Assembly: GCF_052857255.1 (NCBI RefSeq)
Contig: NC_135505.1
Coordinates: 53,327,102 to 53,391,101, forward strand
Reading direction: 5' to 3'
DNA length: 64,000 bases
From: Amblyomma americanum
Lineage: Eukaryota; Arthropoda; Arachnida; Ixodida; Ixodidae
Shown here: piece by piece, positions 10,960 through 21,319 of the stretch
How positions within the stretch are numbered: position 1 is the first letter of the stretch
How the letters are laid out: each line of letters begins with the position of its first letter
Notes under the pieces: generated by a model
The model's input: only the letters and a program-made list of their open reading frames with translations
Database searches by the model: none
What the model was told of the DNA's origin: nothing
Position numbers and translations under genes: made by a program

Positions 10960-11292
10960 TTCCTTAAAGTTGTACAAATTTTTTTAATCATTTGTTCCCA
11001 GTATCTCCGCAAGTTTGAACCAACTCCCCGCCATGTTGTTGACATTATTGACTTTAATACTGCTGCATTAGGCGTGTCAGTAGAAATTTGTCTATATTCT
11101 TTGAATTTGATTTCACTGTCTTATTTTCCGCAACAATTATCTTTCTGCCACAATTGTTCTTGCTGTTTCCTTTTTTGCCACCTCACACCGCCTTTTTTCT
11201 TTTGCTGCACCTAATGGTATTTAGTGTATGTTGTCCCCCTCTCCTCGTAATGCCTTCAGGCCCTGACGGTAAATGAATAAATAAAATGAATA
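10960..11292 (+). repeat. LINE 3' untranslated end with AATAAA tail
   Basis: A pyrimidine-rich stretch is followed by TAATGCCTTCAGGCCCTGAC, then (AATAAATA)-type repeats at about 11272-11292. This is the usual look of the 3' end of a CR1-like LINE in arthropods (inferred from memory of such ends). No RT is left upstream, so it is a 5'-truncated insertion. The exact 5' limit is uncertain. Confidence 0.45.
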
Positions 11293-13014
11293 ATGCTGGC
11301 GCACACAGCTTGTTTTTGGTAAGCTTTCGCAAGTGTCATACTAAATATGTGGTTTTAGACAAGGCTAAGTCTAATTATCGGACGGTGCCAGTATTACTAC
11401 TCGATGTAAAGAGCACGTATCCACGTGTCGTAGAACTTCGCTCATGAACAGTTATTTTCCAGTGTCCGTTTTCAGCTAATGTATTCTATTCCAGCATAGC
11501 CATGGTATTGATACGGGTTCTGCCACATTTATATTTTAACAGTGTTGTTTACCGCCACCAGTGGACAGCTTTATCCAGTTTTTTTCGCCACGTTGCAAGA
11601 GTTGTCTGGCGTATGGTTGTTAAACAATGCCGTATGGTTCGCGGAGATTTGCGATCATGAGTGGCCAGTTATGCACCATTTATGTCTTCTCACGAAGATG
11701 CGTGCCTGTCACCTGGTTTAGAATACAGATGTTTTTATTTCTTTGTGAACAATCATCCCACAAAAGAACTCGACTTCTACACTTCCTGCATGCTCGTCAT
11801 CTCTGTCGGTGTCTCTGTCTCTTGCAATGTCATGGCACATTTGCCAACGACACTTGCAAATGTTGTTATGCTTAATTTATGAAACCATATGCCGTATTTT
11901 TGTGGAGGGAAAAGAAAATGTGCTGTGAAGATCCCATATTCACTGTAATCTCTTTGGATCAATAAACATTGAAGGGGTCAGGAACCAGAAGCCTTAATGA
12001 ACTAAAATTGGTTTATGCACTTTATTGTTACTGGTCCTGAGACCAAAGTTACAAATGTAGGTACAAAGGAGGTTAACTTGGCCGCCTTACATGATCTTCA
12101 GCCATTCTTGATATATTTGTCAGCAGTCTTGAAATGCATTTTTTTGCCAGTCATGAAAGAAGGGACAAGGGGAATAACACAACGTACTTAAGACCAGTCA
12201 CCGTCTAGTGCAGTGAGATGTGTTAATAGCGTAGAGGCAACAAATATTTCTATGTGTGTTTTTGCCCTGGAATGATACACTATACATTAGTAAACACTGA
12301 TCATCGCGTGCAGTTCAGTACTCAATAAAGAATTTAACTTCTTCCACTATAGTTCCAGTTGCCAGATAATAGTCGCAACATCACAAGTGGGTGCGAGATC
12401 ACGTAAGGCATACAAAAACTGCAAAATAACCATTGCTTTATTGTTTTAATTATTTCACGCTCTTGCACTAAACGGTTTCCGAAGCCGGTATGGCCGCAAA
12501 TGATTATATTTCACATTTTGTATGCCTCGCGTGATCATATGCTTGCTTGTAATGTCGCTGCTGAAACCGAAACTGCATGGAAAATAAATTAAATAAGTAG
12601 AGGTTGGACTTTTTGCTTTAAGCAAAAAAAATTCACTGAATTCAGTGTTAAAATTTGGCTTTAACCAAAAAAGGGTGGTCAGTATTCCTTGACATACATG
12701 CCATAACTAGCTGGCTACCGAAGAGACTTACACCCACTCGGGCAAAGAAAACTGATGCGCAGTAATGCGTTTCGACGTATTACCCCGCTATTTTACACGC
12801 CTCTGCTAATCCGAAGGCTCCAAGCAGTCAAAAGGTTGGATGTTGTGCCGATGGTCATAAAACAGCCAACACCCAGACGTCCTTAGGCTGTCTTTATAAA
12901 ATATATGGCGGACATAACTTCTTGCTTTCGGTTGAGTTTATGGGAGGCTAGCGTCAAAATCGACCCAGGAATAATTTTTCAAAAAAAAAACAGTCATAGA
13001 ACCGTAAAGCTTAA
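11293..13014. other. Unassigned AT-rich sequence
   Basis: No coding potential or named repeat recognised. The small frames at 11627-11882 overlap in different frames and look like noise. Short palindromic words occur (for example near 12625-12670, TAAGCAAAAAAAATTCACTG-like), but nothing that I can assign. Confidence 0.35.
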
Positions 13015-14763
13015 GATCATGAGATAGAGATTGAGATAAGTGGTAGAGGAAAGGCAGGGTGGTTAGCGAGTAGAATGTTCCGGTTGGCTACCCTGCACTG
13101 GGGGAGAGAGATGAGGGGGTGTAAAAATAATAAGAAATTAAAAAATGCGGTCCGTATCAAGCACGACAGGCAATGAGACAAGTACAGTAATTTAGAGGCC
13201 GCCGCAGCTGCAGCCTGCACACCTTGAGGGCTGCTCACTGCTGTCACCTGAGTGTAAACTATCAAGGGCCCTCCATCACGAGGTAGCGCAGACGTTTCAT
13301 TGTCAAGAAAGGCTGCTTGTCGTTGAGGCTGATAATGTTGATGACAACGTAAGCATCGGACTTACTCTCGGAAGTATGAGGCTAGAGGATGCATTGTGCT
13401 AGCTTTTGGACAGCTGCAAGCAATGGATTCAACGAATCCAGGATCTGCAGTGAAATCTGTGCAGCTGGGATGTGCATGCTGGAAAGCAGCACACGCATGG
13501 CATTCACGATTGGCTTTAGCATTGCAATCACTTGCTCGTCTGCGACTTGGTCTGATTTCTGACCTACTACCGGACCAGCAGTAGGCTCAACACACTGCGT
13601 GCGCGGTGCTTGTTTTGCTGCCGGGTGATTCGGGAGCGATGGCCAAGTCATTTGGCGGTCCCGATCTTGGACGGGAGTTGTGACTTGTGCTTGATTAGCA
13701 ATGGGCTCGCGACTCTGAGCACGCAATACCTTCTGGTCACAGCGGGTGTGTGTAGTTCAGGCAGAAATGGCCAAGACCTGTCTGTGACAACAGTCTGTGC
13801 CTCGCCGTTCATATTGCTCCAAATACTTAAAGTATTATGCGGAGGGGAGGACAAGTTGCGGAAATTCTTGGACGATCCTTTCCGATGCTAGCTGCTCTTT
13901 TAAAATGTCTGTGACGAGGGCGACGACGCCGTCGCACATTAGCGGCAGGTTCTCTGTGTGTGTAATTGTCTCTTGCCGTTTGTTTGAGTATCGCCCTTTC
14001 CCTTTTCAGGCGATTACAATCCTTTGAGGCAGCTTCATGAGGGCCGCGGCAAATGGCACACGTAAGGACTGTTGCCCGCAAGAATTGCCGCTGTATGGCT
14101 GAGTACACCGTGGGCACACGATGCGGAAATTGCACACACTACTCGCATGTGCTATCTTCATGCATCTCCGGCACTGGAGAGACTTCGGGACGAAAGCCCT
14201 AACTACATGCCGAAAGTGCCCTACCTTCACGTACGTTGGAATGCAGTCCCCTTGGAAGGTCAATTTGATGCACATTGTCTTCCCAAGGCGCTGAGCTTGC
14301 AGAACGGCTACACCTTTGGTAGCTGGTTGAACCAAGCTGGGCAGATCAGAGTCTCGCGTGGCTACGTCGTCGTCTTAAATGGCGCTTACCGTAGTGCCAC
14401 TGCCTAGAAGGAGATGTGAACGAGCGCTGATGCCGCCGAATGTTCTGATGTTGCTGAAACTCTCAAGCGCGTTCTGGTCCATGACGTCAATGGCGACGAC
14501 ATTCCTAATAAGATTCACCCTCACATCTTTAATTGCTCCCGGGACGCGAGCCTCCCGGAACGCAGTCGTGGCTTGCCTATTGATATGGTTGAGATTGTCG
14601 GTGGTTTTCTCTGGCACAAATAGGACAGTATGTGCCGATGATCCTCGCTCCATAGAAATCGTGGAGGTACTTGACGACGGCGAGTCCTCACGTTTTATTG
14701 CGCAGCAATACTACTTTAGGTCGCACTTCAGCCCGTTCCGTGGCGAGGCGGTGGTAGGCACCC
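13015..14763 (-). pseudogene. ORF1-only (gag-like) non-LTR retroelement, main part
   Basis: The minus strand carries a gag-like ORF1 in three frames. At 14653-14375 is the N-terminal domain (HTVLFVPEKTTDNLNHINR). At 14335-14006 is a domain ending in zinc knuckles (CRRCMKIAHASSVC, CPRCTQPYSGNSC), and a third knuckle-like CAICRGPHEAASKDC lies in the next frame at 14135-13827. A glutamine/proline-rich C-terminus at 13726-13382 ends QISLQILDSLNPLLAAVQ. About 360 bp of 3' region, ending in the GTGCAGGGTAGCCAACCGGA box and a pyrimidine-rich end, follows at once, with no ORF2. Frameshifts kill it. The same ORF1 C-terminus and 3' end occur in each unit of the tandem array (38.1, 49.8 and 61.4 kb), always without ORF2. 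Confidence 0.75.
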
Positions 14764-15120
14764 TTGACCTTTAGCGTGACCTCGCTGCGTGACGTCACAC
14801 CACGTGACCTAGAGTGACGTCACACCAGCTGCATAAAAACGGGGCCTCATCTCACGCCGTCGCGAGGCGAGGCGGTAGCCACCAACGGCGGCCTAACTCC
14901 CGCTTCTCTCACCAGGGGCGCTACGGTCGGTGTGACGTAACACCAGCTGTGTAAAAACGGGGCCCCATCTCACGCCGTCGCGAGGCGAGGCGGTAGCCAC
15001 CAACGGCGGCCTAACTCCCGCTCCTCTCGCCAGGGGCGCTATGGTCAGAGTGACGTCACACCAGCTGTATAAAACAGCTCCGCTCCTCTCGCAAAGGCAG
15101 TCATATAGCCAGATGTTACG
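14764..15120 (+). promoter_or_regulatory. Tandem 118 bp promoter-like monomers with CRE and TATA
   Basis: A GC-rich block repeats with a period of 118 bp: the word GTGACGT at 14814, 14932 and 15050 marks the starts of two full monomers and a third partial one. Each start has a CRE-like core: TGACGTCA at 14815-14822 and 15051-15058, TGACGTAA at 14933-14940, plus one extra TGACGTCA at 14790-14797. An ACCAGCTG box follows, then a TATA-like box. Only the last is a good TATA (TATAAAA at 15068-15074). It lies about 47 bases before the ATG at 15121. This looks like a polymerase II core promoter duplicated upstream, as in the monomer-type 5' ends of some retroelements. Function is inferred from the sequence only. 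Confidence 0.6.
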
Positions 15121-15591
15121 ATGGTGTCTACAAACAAGGCAGCTCGGCAGAATGCAAAGAGGAAGCATCAGCGAGCTACGGAGACGGAAGAAGAACGACT
15201 TTCTAAGCGGCGTGCCCAGTATGCAGCTCGGCGACAACGTGCAACCTCCTGTGTAGAAACAGCAGAATCAAAGGAAGAAATTATGAGTTTGCCCGACAGT
15301 GAGTCTCCTTCTACTAGTTCAGAACGCTGGAACGCGACTAAACGGCAGAGGCGTGTCCAAGAAACCCCGGAACAGCGGCAACAGCGGCTCGAGAAGGAAC
15401 GTGCGTTTCGAGAGAAGGAAAACGAAAAGCGAAGAAAACAGCGTGCAGAAGAAACACCCCAGCAGAGAAGAGCGTTCGAAGAAAATTGCTTCGCAATCAC
15501 CAGGCTTAACCAAGCTAAGCCACGGCCGTTTTTTTTTGAGTCTACGTTTGGCCTTCATGCTTACGACTTTGATGAAACCGTCGTCAGCTGA
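15121..15591 (+). CDS. Charged Arg/Glu-rich ORF of unknown function
   Basis: A 156-codon ORF starts at the first ATG after the TATA-containing monomer. It is strongly basic/acidic and predicted helical. ETEEERLSKRRAQYAARRQR at about residues 21-40 is followed by a serine-rich linker (PDSESPSTSSE). Then come two related repeats, ETPEQRQQRLEKERAFREKE and EETPQQRRAFEE. Proteins with such E-T-P-E-x-R repeats are common near the N-termini of tick repeat-encoded proteins, and I suspect a transposon protein such as a Helitron N-terminus, but no helicase or nuclease domain is present. The last 20 or so codons run antisense to a gag-like segment, so the original C-terminus is probably lost. I do not recognise a function. 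Confidence 0.45.
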   Translation: MVSTNKAARQNAKRKHQRATETEEERLSKRRAQYAARRQRATSCVETAESKEEIMSLPDSESPSTSSERWNATKRQRRVQETPEQRQQRLEKERAFREKENEKRRKQRAEETPQQRRAFEENCFAITRLNQAKPRPFFFESTFGLHAYDFDETVVS

Positions 15592-15732
15592 AGAGCCATC
15601 ACTAGTGGCCGAGTACACCACTGTGGCCTGGCTGCTTGCTTCATTCGGGAGGCCAAGATGTTTCCTCTGGGCGGCAGCGGGTGACCGACCGGACTGAACA
15701 TCAACAGCATCCACTTCATTCACCGTCACCAA
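15530..15732 (-). pseudogene. N-terminal piece of the gag-like ORF1 element
   Basis: On the minus strand a frame starts at 15732 and reads MVTVNEVDAVD, an Ala/Ser-rich stretch, then DDGFIKVVSMKAKRRLKK. I read this as the start of a retroelement ORF1 (acidic, then a basic patch before the RNA-binding part). The rest of ORF1 lies on the same strand below 14763. The intervening 14764-15530 segment carries plus-strand sequence, so ORF1 looks split by an insertion. The join is inferred. Confidence 0.45.
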
Positions 15733-16489
15733 AAAAGAAACAGTAGTTCCATTATAATGTCGTTAAACAGGAAAAAACTGAAGAGGCGAAGGGACGGCGT
15801 TCTGCTCTGGAGCCACTTCGTCTTCTTCAGCAATTGCATGAGAGAAAACACAAAAAGGCATCAGATACCCATGGACAATGAATGCATGGAGAGATTGTAC
15901 AAACAGAAGCAGAGAGAAGTCAAAATATTCAAGGTGAGGAACAATTTGACTGTTTGCTGTTGGAGTGGGAAACAGAAATTGAGATTATGGCGGAAGCTGA
16001 ATGAGTCTATATGAGATAGCGAACGTGCTGGTGTGATTGCTAGTGGTACAGGATTCTAGGTTTTTATGGCAGAAAAAAAGGAAGTTCGTGTTCCATAACT
16101 TCGTTTCCCTTTTTGTGGTTGCATATCGTTTTGTTCAGAAAATCAAGTGTTACTATTAGCGAGGAAAAGATGCAGAGAAATAGAAAAGGTTATGATTATC
16201 CTTGAGAGTGCAGAAATTAGGAGCCGTAGCATAACATTAAGGAGGCTTTTTAACGGCGGAATATTTAGGTGAGAATAAAGAGGTGAAGCAGAGATTATGT
16301 AAGGGCTGAAAGGTACATTTCAAAGCGCTTGATTTCAAACATGATGAATAAACTGTACTTGACAAATGGGGTGTAGGTATTGCCCACGATGATATGTAAT
16401 ATATAAATGTGGCTGCTAATGAACACAAAAAATAGGGATAAGAGCACATGGCATTAAAAAAAGTCTAGTTTTATTAACACCCTTATAAA
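15733..16489. other. Unassigned sequence
   Basis: An 85-codon plus-strand frame (15757-16014) is basic and has no recognised domain. The rest is AT-rich with no supported feature. Confidence 0.35.
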
Positions 16490-16697
16490 CTATAATTGTT
16501 TTTTTGTGGAATGGAAATGGCCCAGTGTCTGTCTCATATAGCGCTGGACACCTGAACCGCACCGTACGGGAACGGACAAAAGAGGGAGTGAAAGAAAAAG
16601 GAAGAAATAGGTGCCGTAGTGGAGGGCTTCGGAATAATTTCGACCACCTGGGGATCTTTAACGTGCACTGACATCGCATCGCACCCTTATTTCAAAC
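16490..16697 (-). repeat. 5'-truncated SINE
   Basis: The reverse complement contains the SINE body words GATGTCAGTGCACGTTAAAG, CCCAGGTGGTCGAAATTATT and TTCAGGTGTCCAGCG, in the order seen in the full SINE at 10440. The tRNA head is missing. It sits at the 3' limit of the minus-strand LINE. Confidence 0.8.
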
Positions 16698-17423
16698 GAA
16701 ATTTTTTTACCTATAGATTTGGTGTGTAGATTGAATTTTATATGACAGTCCAGCGTGATGTCGAGAAATGTAAGGGATTTCGACGGCAGGAATAAAATGA
16801 TGTCTTAGAGAAATGTGCGAGCTCGTGATAATCGCTTTTAGGTAGAGCGCAATATTGTCAACGTGGTTTTGTTGGGTTAAGTTGTAGCAAATTATTCTCA
16901 CGCCATAAAACAATATTGTGTAAATACGTGCTTAATTTGTTTATTAGACGTGTGAAATTGCTATCCTGAGTGAATATTATCATACAATAAGTGTAAAGTA
17001 TACATCTTGTGTTAGGCAGGGACAAAGTTGTAAATAGAAATTGGATGTAAATGAGAAAAATAAGTGGACGTAAATAGGAACATTGGGGCACTCCTAAACT
17101 TATAGCTAAAAGGTAAGAAAGCGTTTCTTGTAACCGGACAAACTGTATACGGTTAGTGGGTTAACTGCGTAAAAAACTAACGAATATCCATAAATGCTGA
17201 GGGATTCTAATTTAGTGTAAAATAAAGCGTGGTTTCGAATGCTTTAATGGAATCTAAGAAAACAGCACAGGCAAAAATCCCATTATCTATGTATCTTGAA
17301 ATTCTGTCTGCGAACTCGACTCACGATAGCTCTGGATTAATTAGGGCGGAATATAAATAGCTGATCTGCTAACAGTTTGATTTTAAGGAGGTAGTTCATT
17401 ATACGATTAACTACTAGCTTTTC

Positions 17424-17460
17424 AATAGTTATAATACTAGCTACTAGTATTATAACTATT
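17424..17460. repeat. Perfect 17 bp-arm hairpin
   Basis: AATAGTTATAATACTAG at 17424-17440 is followed by CTA and the exact complement at 17444-17460. It lies inside the decayed LINE RT, between two RT blocks, and duplicates LINE sequence in inverted orientation. A local template-switch error is the simplest cause. Confidence 0.8.
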
Positions 17461-18269
17461 GGACGGTAGTTCGTTAGGTACTTTGTCGCCTTTGTTGAAG
17501 ATTGATATCACCTTGCCCATGTAACGTTCAGTGGGAAAAACACCAGTATTAAATACTAAATTATAATTGTGACTAAGAACATTGGACAGCTCCCGACCAA
17601 CCAGCTTTATTTTAGAAAAAGGAATTTCATCGATCCCAGGAGCGCTATATTTTCGACTAGAAATTACCTGCAAGACTTTGGAAAAAAAAGGCGTAAGGAA
17701 AAGAATAAGGGCATCGTCGAGAGCCTCAGAAACTACTTGGAGGCAAGGAGCCGCAGTGTGAGAAAAAAAGAAATAAATGCATTAGCAATGTCGGTTTGAT
17801 TAGTTAAAGAACTCTCGCCATCAGAAGCTTTAGATATCTTTGTTTTGATTTCGCCTAGATTATAGAAATCCTTAATTGTTACCCAATTCTTGCGAGTATC
17901 ATTTCTATTTCTATATATTTAATTTTGGTAGTACTCTTTTTTTAGAGTTTAAATTCTGCGGAGAGAATATCTGAATAATTTTAAAAGCGCTGTTTTAGGT
18001 GAACGTTAAATGGCTCTCTTCTAATCTTTTTGGTAGGTTATCTTTTATTTATGTACTTTAGATGGATTTTGGGGATCCATGCGTTTCAGGGAATTGAATA
18101 CCAATGAGTTATTGGACTTGCTGATGTGCATGAGCTAAACATTTTTTTGAGCTTCGCAGAAGATATACTGAACACAATATTGGCGTATGTTTCTTGTATA
18201 TTACTATCCCAGCTAGTCTGAGTTACTATCTAAACAAACCGGATTCTTTCAGTAGTGGCAGTGATTTAT

Positions 18270-18490
18270 TAAAAAATAATAAAAAGGAAGGAAAACTTTT
18301 TTGCTAGCACCGGCATCTGACATCTATACTGATGCACCTGAGTTGGGGCAGCGGCAATAACGGACAGCAGGCAGAATGGAGAAATGAAATGAAAGAGGTG
18401 AGGGGACAGGAAGAGAGGATAGGGGGACAGGTAATATACACAAACTATTTACACACTAATAAATGTGTACAGGTTGCGCGCGTGTTTAGT
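18270..18490 (-). repeat. LINE 3' end inserted in the CR1-like LINE
   Basis: Read on the minus strand, a pyrimidine-rich stretch (CCTGTCCCCCTATCCTCTCT) is followed by CAACTCAGGTGCATCAG, GGTGCTAGCAAAA, CCTTCC and AATAAATCAC. This is a typical 3' end of a CR1-like LINE with no coding part. It separates the endonuclease and RT parts of the host LINE. Target-site duplications were not clear. Confidence 0.5.
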
Positions 18491-19279
18491 TAGCAAGTGA
18501 TTGCTCGTAGCTTTTTCAGGGGATCGCATTGTTAGGGCGTTCTATTAATAAAAAAATGGGGTAATGGTCCGTGATATCAAAAATGATGACTCCTGCGATG
18601 AGAGGCGAAATAAAATTAGATAATACATGATCGATGAGGGTGCTAGAGCCATGATGAACAATGCCTGAAGGTGACACTAATAGTGACTCCAATCTCTAGC
18701 CGAGCAAGCAGTTAGTGCGTAACGAACAAATGCTATCATAAATGTCTGTTATGTAAGTATTAATGTCATCTAAGACGACGATGTTCTTATTTTCACGATT
18801 AAAAATTTAGAAGATGACTTCTAGTTCATGAAAAAACTAAATGTATGATGTGGAAGGTGAGCGATAGATACTACGAATTATAGTTTTTCTGTTTGAAGCA
18901 AAATGGATTTTTCAAATTCGAACTAGACTGATTCGCACTTTTTTTGTTTGAAATGTGATATCGCGTTTGCATGATGTAGCGTTAGAAATAACGATTGCAG
19001 ATCCACAATGTAAATAAGTTGACATATAATAGCATCCATTTCTGATAGCCACGTAAAGAAAATAGCCTATCAACATCGGGAGACAGCCAGGTCTCAGAAA
19101 GAGAAATATTGAAAAGGCATGATTAGCGAACATTAAAACGTTTATCAAGTCATCGTTGTGCCTAGGTAAAGTGCGAGAATAAAATGGATAATAGACGTAC
19201 GGGTGTCAGGTGAATCAAGTAAGAGGCTTTAAAGGTGATCTAGTGATTAGTGCACGATGATTATCGATGTGTGATGCTT

Positions 19280-20157
19280 GGTTTATATGAAAACAGACAC
19301 ACCATCAACTCCGGAGGTACGGTAAATGTCGCTTTTCTTAGTTTTCCTAGCCTCGATACAGGCATTGTCTACTTACACAAACTCCCCGGACATACCTGTG
19401 ACGCAGTGGAGGCTGCTAGAATTTGGCTTCGGACAGGTTGCCATTGGAAAACTGCAAAACATGGTCAATGAGTTAAACAGGTGGAGCATACTGTGGGTCC
19501 AAAAATCATTATGCAGAAAAACAAAGTAATGTTCAACAGGCCCTGAAGGCAACAGTAGTTTACAACTTGTAGCGAGATGCCGGGAGTGGTAAGGGAATAC
19601 GTCTATGTAGGGCAAGTAGCGGCCGCAGATCCGAATCACGAGAGCGAAATACCTAGAAGGATAAGATTAGAATGGAAAGCATTTCGCAGGTCCTATCGGT
19701 TCATGAATGGCGGTTTACCAATATCCCTCAAGAGAAAAGCATAGAACAGCTCTATCTCACCAGTACCTATGGGGCAGAATTGTGGAGGCTTACGAAAAGG
19801 GTCCAGCTTAATGACAACGCAGCGAGCTGTGGAAAGAAAAATGATAGCTGCATTTTTAAGTGAGTGGAATAGGGCGGAGTGGACGAGGGATGAAGTATGA
19901 TTTAATGACATTCCAGCCAAGACCAAGAGGAAGAAATGAGCTTGGGCAGGGTATATAATGCGTAGTCGACATAACTGATGGTCCTTATGACTAATGCACT
20001 GGATTTCAAGAGAAGGCAAGCATAGCAGGGGTCAGCGGAAATTTGGGTGGATGATAAGAAGATTGCGGGGATAGGGTGCCGCAGCTGGTACCGAAAAGGG
20101 TTAACCGGAGAAGCCTTTGTCCTGCAGTGGGCGTAGTCAGGCGGATGATAAAAATGA
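19280..20157 (+). pseudogene. RTE-type LINE, 3' part
   Basis: Plus-strand translations across shifts give QNMVNELNRWS (19450), EYVYVGQVAAADPNHESEIP and RRIRLEWKAFRRSYRFMNGG (19600-19700), and GLPISLKRKA. SLMTTQRAVERKMIAAFLSE (about 19800) corresponds to the T-Q-R-A-x-E-R-x-M block of RTE elements. The terminal EAFVLQWA block lies before a (GATGATAAAAATGA)-like 3' end at 20140-20157. The order and 3' end fit RTE-type elements. Multiple frameshifts make it dead. It is on the opposite strand from the RTE remnant at 3.2-4.6 kb. The left limit is uncertain. Confidence 0.75.
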
Positions 20158-20879
20158 AAACTCATCGAGGCATACGCGAGTCTGCTGTACTGTTTTTCAA
20201 AGCAGAGAGGCAAATTGTTGCTGCAGTCATACAAGTTTTTTCTAACTGGTGCCGCATCGGTTTCTGATTCTTCACTTCCGCCAGTGTGCAATTGCTACTG
20301 CACTCACCATTCAGTGCTACCAACATTTGGTACTAATGGAGAGAGTGTTTGCTGATCAAAACTTTACCCGTAAAACGCTATGATTCTAAAAACCTTTGTC
20401 GAATCGTGCGCCTTTTATACTAAAGATTACGCTGTGAAGAAATGTGTGCTGAGGATCAGTACGCAGTCGTTCTAAAGAAACAGACGTAGGTTGTTGATGA
20501 AAACAGACACTCATGATTAATGCTGCGCAACGAATTGCGGCTGTGACAGCTCTTAAAGAGACAAGGAAGACAAACTGAATGGCCTGTATCGATCGATTTG
20601 GCACACTAACAAAGACGCCAGTTTCAATGAAAACGGAAAAGAGGCTAAAATACGAAATACCGGTGTCACTATCACCGGCCAATTTTGAGAGTAACTTGTA
20701 TTCATCGACACCCAAAATACCGTAGATTCCGGAGGCCTGGCTACAGCTCCATTTACTTGAAAACAGCAGCAACCAGTCCATCACGGTGCATATCTAGCAA
20801 ATTTCGATCGAATGGTGGCAACTTTCTCAGCAATGAATACGTATTTTGCTGCTAGACAAACATCAATATATCAGAAAGA
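20158..20879. other. Unassigned sequence with a long minus frame
   Basis: A 132-codon minus-strand frame (20784-20386) has hydrophobic stretches (FSLFSVFIETGVFVSV, IQFVFLVSLRAV) but no domain that I recognise and no supporting context. It could be chance or an old repeat. Nothing else supported. Confidence 0.3.
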
Positions 20880-21030
20880 TAAGAAATCTGCCAAGAGAGG
20901 CGCACACAGGAAAACGGAGAAGAATGGGCCTCTTCCCTATCTTCTCCTTCTCAGTTTTCGTGTATGTCTTTTTGGCCAGTTTAATTTCTTAATGCAGTGT
21001 GCCAACTAGCCCAACAGCATATTTTAATGA
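20880..21030 (-). repeat. Foldback element, hairpin family member 3 (reverse)
   Basis: On the minus strand a leader ATGCTGTTGGGCTAGTTGGC (about 21021-21002) precedes imperfect inverted arms: TAAGAAAT near 20991 and at 20880, then GGAAAACGGAGAAGA at 20909-20923 against TCTCCTTCTCAGTTTTCGTG at 20943-20962. The leader matches that of the element at 22610 (GAGCTAGTTGGTACAT), while the arm sequence is unrelated. Confidence 0.55.
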
Positions 21031-21319
21031 ATACCAGAAAAAGCCATGTATCCATCTTAAAAACTTTATATGTCGAGTCTCTAGTTGACTCCTGTGCCTG
21101 GCTGTCCCACTCCTTCTGAAACCAGAAAGAAGGCCGGCGTCGGCCAGTCTGAAAACAGCGGAACTGTTGTGGGGGCATTGCTGATGGCACGCTTTTCTTC
21201 AGTGTCGCAGAATCCACTGAAACGCTATATGGTGGCCTTTTTTATAATTAATAAAAATGAAGTAAACCAGTGCAGAAGTGAGGAGAACGGAGAGTGAGAC
21301 AAAAAATTATTGAGATAAA

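Larger units (their letters stand above)
16698..19150 (-). pseudogene. CR1-like LINE ORF2 remnant: endonuclease plus RT
   Basis: The apurinic endonuclease (APE) part is at 19150-18490: SAIVISNATSCKRDITFQTK, SIYRSPSTS (the conserved Y-R-x-P block), VVLDDINTYI in place of GDFN, and SSTLIDHVLSNFI followed by FDITDHYPIF (the catalytic D-H of APE endonucleases). RT follows below 18260: SAPGIDEIPFSKIKLVGREL (17673-17610), KVISIFNKGDKVP, EKLVVNRIMNYLL near 17400, YTKLESLSIYGYS, VPQCSYLRPLIFLIY (17091 region, for VPQGSVLGPLLFLIY), and YTYCMIIFTQ where YADD is lost. NLLQLNPTK closes the readable part. Many stops. A foreign 3' end interrupts it at 18270-18490, and the 3' end is cut by the SINE at 16490. 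Confidence 0.8.

Noticed and set aside
15319..15732. Whole 137-codon minus ORF as one protein
   Set aside because: Only the first 67 residues or so (15732-15530) look like retroelement ORF1. The rest is antisense to the charged plus-strand ORF.
20386..20784. 132-codon minus ORF with hydrophobic stretches as a membrane protein
   Set aside because: No start context, splice signals or family resemblance. Hydrophobic runs are common in random frames of this composition.
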